Assembly: GCA_019090565.1 (NCBI GenBank)
Contig: JAHRVS010000139.1
Location: 1 to 8,652 of the forward strand
From: Gammaproteobacteria bacterium
GTDB lineage: Bacteria > Pseudomonadota > Gammaproteobacteria > Pseudomonadales > UBA3067
DNA: 8,652 bases
Direction of reading: 5' to 3'
Below the pieces are notes generated by a model. It made no database searches. It saw nothing but the letters and a program-made list of their open reading frames with translations, and was not told the DNA's origin. The translations under genes and the position numbers were made by a program. This document shows, piece by piece, positions 5,439-8,652 of this stretch; position 1 is the first letter of the stretch; each line of letters opens with the position of its first letter.

Positions 5439-5788
5439 TATTTTTGTGGACACCCCCAAGAAGCGCATTGCGAATGGGACGCGTTCTAAACGAAATAAGC
5501 AGTGAGGAAAACCTAATTTGCCACTACCGGAAACATAAGGATTTTTGGCGTAGCCCATATTGGATTTGGAGAAGAAACGTGAATGGTAAAACAACAACGA
5601 AAACTAGGAGTAATGAGCAAGAAGTGGTCATTAAAACCCATAAATGAAAAGAAAGAGCTCAATCAATTTATTGATAAATAGCGGACTTGGAAGTTGAGCC
5701 AGCCTAATTTAAAGGCCTCAGCTCTTGACCTTTAAATCAATAGCTGTTAACGCTAACGATTGCCACTCGCATAAATTAATAAACTTTT
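5439..5788. other. Gene-poor stretch upstream of the IstB-like remnant
   Basis: These 350 bases separate the PqqD-like gene (-) from the IstB-like pseudogene (+). I found no trace of IstA, the partner transposase that normally precedes IstB. A short ATG frame at 5583-5681 encodes a basic 32-residue peptide with no resemblance to anything known and no proper ribosome binding site. ATTTAAAGG (5707-5715) and CCTTTAAAT (5729-5737) form a perfect 9-bp inverted repeat with a 13-nt loop and no T run. The stretch may be the eroded left side of an old insertion. Confidence 0.5.
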
Positions 5789-6393
5789 TTGTATTTAATA
5801 CCTAATGAGAACCTTTTGGGTAAAATTACGCCCACCTCTCAAATCGTGGGCGCACTAACACTATGTAGCGATTCGCCGGACCAAGTAAAGACAGGCGGCA
5901 ACCTGCTCTTGCTTGGCACCAGAGGTGTTGGCAAAACTCATCTCGCCAGTGCTCTATTGGGTATGGCCTGGCTGAGGCCGACATTCGTGTAAAATTCAGC
6001 CCTGCAGGCACTCCGGTTCAACAGTTATAAAAAGCAAAACAAGAATTAAGACTCAAAGACGCACTTATTAAGTTAGATAAATATGCCGTGCTCATCCTGG
6101 ACGACACTGGGCATACCCGAAAGACAGGCCGAGAAACTAGAGTGGTGTTTGAATTGATCGCATATCAGCGCGAGCTATACCGCCTAATCATCACTTCAAA
6201 TAAATCATTCGAAGATTGGAATCAGCTGTTTGACGATACTGCCACCCATCAACCGCTGCATCACGCGAAAATCATTCAATGCATAAGAGAAAGTTACCGA
6301 CGAAAGGTGTCACTAAAAACGAGAAAATATGAATCTCGTCAACCGGCCAAGGCAATTAACGCTGAACCGGACAAGATAGTTGGCGCCCTATAA
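5789..6393 (+). pseudogene. IS21-family IstB-like ATPase, degraded
   Basis: IstB is the AAA+ helper ATPase of IS21 transposition. The pieces are recognisable in order across two frames. In the first frame, N-L-L-L-L-G-T-R-G-V-G-K-T-H-L-A is the Walker A loop (around 5900-5945). After a frameshift near 5955-5970 the second frame continues as G-L-A-E-A-D-I-R-V-K-F, is interrupted by TAA at 6028-6030, then gives E-L-R-L-K-D-A-L-I-K-L-D-K-Y, Walker B V-L-I-L-D-D, sensor 1 L-I-I-T-S-N with F-E-D-W, and the family ending H-H-A-K-I-I with E-S-Y-R-R-K. The usual D-R-L segment before H-H is missing or scrambled: the neighbouring frame reads I-N-R at 6248-6256, hinting at compensating indels. The IstB N-terminal region of about 80-90 residues and IstA are absent. 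A DnaC-like ATPase is the alternative reading, but the end of the protein favours IstB. It cannot be functional. Confidence 0.8.
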
Positions 6394-7108
6394 AAACATT
6401 CGAGTCCTGCACTTTCGCTGAAATTACACCCCATCTGCGAATCAAATTATGAGCATAGTCCTTATGCCAAAAATAAACCTCGTTATTCCATTATACTCAG
6501 CGGGAGAGGCATCCTTATGTGCCCCATACATGAAACTTATATCACTACCAGTGAAGCCGACAATCAAAATCGAAAAATACTTCTTTCAACACCCCATATG
6601 CCACTTTCCACAGCAAAATAAATTAAGGCATTTTACTCAAAAACACGTGTTTATGGATGGGCGGGCACTCATTAGCAAGGCGAGCTGAGGCCCTTCGGAT
6701 TAATGTAATAATTCCCTGGCTATTTTAGTTATTATTTGTGATCTGCTTCACGTATTTATACACTGGTCTAAGCTGCATTGTTTTTACAAACCACTTATCA
6801 TTCCTATCGTTGTCTTTGCAGTTACTAGTTTCAATTAGCATTCTCCCGCAGGTGAAATCACGCGCACATCATGATTTTTATAACGGCCATTGCCGATATG
6901 TGTTTTGGTATCACCAGCAACAAGTAGTTCTAGGCTTAAACGTTGAAGAATAATCATAACGATATTAGCGTTGAGCGCGAGGGGCGATAATCTTCATGAA
7001 TATTTTTATATTGCGTCCTGCACCACAATTTTAAAAATCTCCTTATGCCAAAGCTCGGTTTTTTTGTTATAAATCGTGCCTATGATTGTTATTTAGCGAA
7101 AATCTGCG

Positions 7109-7136
7109 TTGCATTAAAACAACCCTAATAAATAAT
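7109..7136 (+). promoter_or_regulatory. Possible sigma-70 promoter of the wax ester synthase gene
   Basis: AATAAT at 7131-7136 matches the -10 consensus at five of six positions and has TTGCAT (7109-7114, three of six) 16 nt upstream. Transcription would begin near 7143 and give a leader of roughly 108 nt that includes the hairpin at 7187-7212. The weak -35 suggests a need for an activator, or that the true promoter is elsewhere. Confidence 0.3.
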
Positions 7137-7186
7137 CCCCCGCGTAAAGCTTGCTTATAGGCAGCGCAAAATCAATATAGCTGATG

Positions 7187-7212
7187 AAATTCGAGCAACT
7201 ACTCGATTTTTT
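7187..7212 (+). terminator. Terminator-like hairpin in the leader of the wax ester synthase gene
   Basis: TCGAG (7191-7195) pairs with CTCGA (7202-7206) around a 6-nt loop; past a T/T mismatch, AAA (7187-7189) can add pairs with TTT (7208-7210). The stem is followed directly by six T's (7207-7212). It has the form of a small rho-independent terminator but lies only 38 bases before the ATG of the next gene on the same strand. It could insulate the gene from upstream transcription or act as an attenuator in its leader. The stem is short. Confidence 0.45.
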
Positions 7213-7250
7213 ACGCTACTTGTCGTACTTCTAATATAGGATTGTTGGGA

Positions 7251-8642
7251 ATGAAGAAATTAAGTGTATTGGATACCATGTTTTTACTTATGGATAATGA
7301 TGAACATAAAATGCATGTTTTAGCCTATGCAATGTTTGAGAAACCCGCAGGGTGCTCGAAAGATTACATGGATAAGTTAGTACAGGAGGTTCGTGATAAC
7401 CCATGGCCCTATCCTCATCATCGTGACAAGGTGAGCCGCTCCCTAGGTTCTTTGGGTCTTTACTATTGGGAACGTGATACCAATATGGACATGAGTCACC
7501 ATGTGCAATACATACAGGCACCTGGAACGGGTACTATCAAAGACATCAGGGATTACACAGCAGATTATCAAGCTGAGTCACTGGATTACAGCCGTCCATT
7601 ATGGGAATTACGTATTATTGATGGCTTAGAAAATAGCAACCAATATGCAATTGTGGCAAAGATTCATCACTGCGGCATTGATGGAATCTCGGCAATGAAC
7701 ATGCTAGAAGAGCTGTTTCGGGTTGACCAGAGCGACCATTCAAATCCGGATATGGCAAGTAAAAAGAAGCAGCAGAAAACCAAAGCCAGAAAAGCCTATA
7801 AGAACAGCCGCGTAAATTCACTACAAGCTTACTGGAAAGGACTAAAGCAAGTGGTTGGTGATATTAAATCAGGAGCATCGATGCTCGTGCCTCCTGAAGG
7901 TAAAGTGCCAGTGACACGTTTTAATGAAATTGTGGCGCCTACCCGAAGCTTTGCAACAGTCAGCCTGTCATTACCTGATGTAAAAGCCGTGTCTGAAGCT
8001 ACTGGCGGCACAGTGAATGATGTTGTAAGCGCTCTTATCGGAACAGGATTGCGCCGCTACCTTGAAAGCAAAGGTGAAGTTTTAAATAAAAGTCTTTACG
8101 CCACCATGCCGGTCTCTCTTCATACCGATGGCGATATGGACGAAAGCAATAAGATTTCTATGAGCTGCTACCCACTGGCAAGTGATACAAAAAACCCCTT
8201 AGAGCAGATTCACACCATTCGACAGTCCACCAGAAAAGCTAAAGCAGAAATGAAGTCACTGCCGCAAAGCGTTATTTACAGCCTAATGGGAGCAGGTGCG
8301 CTAGCTGTTTTGAGTAAAAAAATTCGTGGCGTTAGAGAAGTCAATGCGCGACGCATGACCAATGTAATGATCTCTAATGTGCCCTCTTTTAAAGAGACTC
8401 GCTACTATAAGGGTTCCAGATTACTGGGTCTTTATCCTCTATCTCTGATTCTGGATGGTGTTGGACTCAATATAACGGTTAGCAGCTATGTTGACAGCCT
8501 GGATTTTGGCTTGGCTTCAGATAAAACCAAAGCGCCTGACATTGAACTTATTTGTGATCACATGAAGGATGCTATGGAAGAAATGAAAGCTGAAATTTTG
8601 GGTGAGCAGGTAAATAAAATTATAGCTGCCACTGCCTCCTAG
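7251..8642 (+). CDS. Wax ester synthase / acyl-CoA:diacylglycerol acyltransferase (WS/DGAT)
   Basis: A complete 463-residue enzyme of the bacterial WS/DGAT family, which esterifies acyl-CoA with a fatty alcohol (wax ester) or a diacylglycerol (triacylglycerol) to make storage lipid at the inner membrane. The catalytic motif HHxxxDG is intact as H139-H-C-G-I-D-G145. Other family blocks are present: S-R-P-L-W-E (114-119), T-V-N-D-V-V (254-259), the S-N-V-P segment (375-378), and the C-terminal L-D-G-V-G-L-N-I-T-V-S-S-Y (401-413). Length is normal for the family (about 450-480). The ATG at 7251 is chosen because AGGA lies 9 nt upstream and M-K-K-L-S-V-L-D-T-M-F is a typical N-terminus; a TTG three codons earlier has no support. 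A lysine-rich linker (about 170-185) separates the two acyltransferase subdomains. It is the last gene in the window and its stop is 10 bases from the edge. Confidence 0.96.
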   Translation: MKKLSVLDTMFLLMDNDEHKMHVLAYAMFEKPAGCSKDYMDKLVQEVRDNPWPYPHHRDKVSRSLGSLGLYYWERDTNMDMSHHVQYIQAPGTGTIKDIRDYTADYQAESLDYSRPLWELRIIDGLENSNQYAIVAKIHHCGIDGISAMNMLEELFRVDQSDHSNPDMASKKKQQKTKARKAYKNSRVNSLQAYWKGLKQVVGDIKSGASMLVPPEGKVPVTRFNEIVAPTRSFATVSLSLPDVKAVSEATGGTVNDVVSALIGTGLRRYLESKGEVLNKSLYATMPVSLHTDGDMDESNKISMSCYPLASDTKNPLEQIHTIRQSTRKAKAEMKSLPQSVIYSLMGAGALAVLSKKIRGVREVNARRMTNVMISNVPSFKETRYYKGSRLLGLYPLSLILDGVGLNITVSSYVDSLDFGLASDKTKAPDIELICDHMKDAMEEMKAEILGEQVNKIIAATAS

Positions 8643-8652
8643 GTTACCAACA

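Larger units (their letters stand above)
6394..7250. other. Long intergenic region before the wax ester synthase
   Basis: About 860 bases without a convincing gene. Open frames at 6449-6688 and 6738-6953 have no ribosome binding site or family resemblance and drift in composition like untranslated DNA. The left part may contain the decayed right end of the insertion that left the IstB-like remnant. GAGCTGAGGCC at 6682-6692 is the exact inverse of GGCCTCAGCTC at 5714-5724 on its other side. The right part, from about 7100, is the regulatory region of the wax ester synthase, with a promoter candidate and a hairpin listed separately. Confidence 0.6.

Noticed and set aside
5583..5681. ATG frame for a basic 32-residue peptide
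   Set aside because: Only a poor, distant purine-rich stretch upstream and no similarity known to me; too short to support without conservation.
6449..6953. Two open frames of 79 and 71 codons between the IstB remnant and the wax ester synthase
   Set aside because: No ribosome binding site, no recognisable domain, and composition typical of untranslated DNA. The hydrophobic stretch in the second is not enough to call a membrane peptide.

Overview
The window looks like a low-to-moderate GC segment of a chromosome from a free-living, probably marine, gammaproteobacterium. This rests on gene content: a WS/DGAT wax ester synthase, a PEP-CTERM surface protein, a MAPEG membrane protein of proteobacterial type, an HxlR regulator and a PqqD-like protein. 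I cannot name the genus. Coding density is low. Long gene-poor stretches separate the genes, and one carries a decayed transposition gene, so this reads as a loosely packed, partly eroded region rather than a compact operon island.

Layout, left to right. (1) The 3' part of a DUF2461 gene enters from the left edge (+). (2) A MAPEG-family integral membrane protein (-) and an HxlR-type winged-helix regulator (+) are divergently transcribed from a shared 108-bp region that contains a small inverted repeat. This suggests a local regulator-target pair. (3) About 950 bp without a convincing gene holds a strong 35-nt imperfect inverted repeat and ends in a good sigma-54 promoter match. (4) That promoter sits 52 bp upstream of a secreted PEP-CTERM protein with a choice-of-anchor L domain, which is closed by a textbook rho-independent terminator. 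(5) About 690 bp follow with nothing recognisable.

(6) A short minus-strand unit comes next: a PqqD-like protein followed by a small conserved protein of the family often labelled 'ribonucleotide reductase subunit alpha' in databases. The second gene has a well-placed Shine-Dalgarno sequence but its expected initiation codon reads ATC, so it either uses a rare start or has lost its start. (7) An IS21 IstB-like ATPase pseudogene (frameshift, in-frame stop, damaged C-terminal region) lies in otherwise empty DNA. (8) A complete WS/DGAT bifunctional wax ester synthase / diacylglycerol acyltransferase ends the window. Its leader contains a terminator-like hairpin.

The genes do not form one pathway. 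The best functional pairs are HxlR with MAPEG, and PqqD-like with the downstream small protein. The PEP-CTERM protein depends on an exosortase, and probably on a PrsK/PrsR-type sigma-54 activator, that must lie elsewhere. I found no CRISPR array, tRNA, rRNA, prophage or clear new multi-gene system. The most interesting points are the ATC start, the sigma-54 promoter with an overlapping palindrome, the isolated long hairpin, and the possible attenuator before the wax ester synthase.
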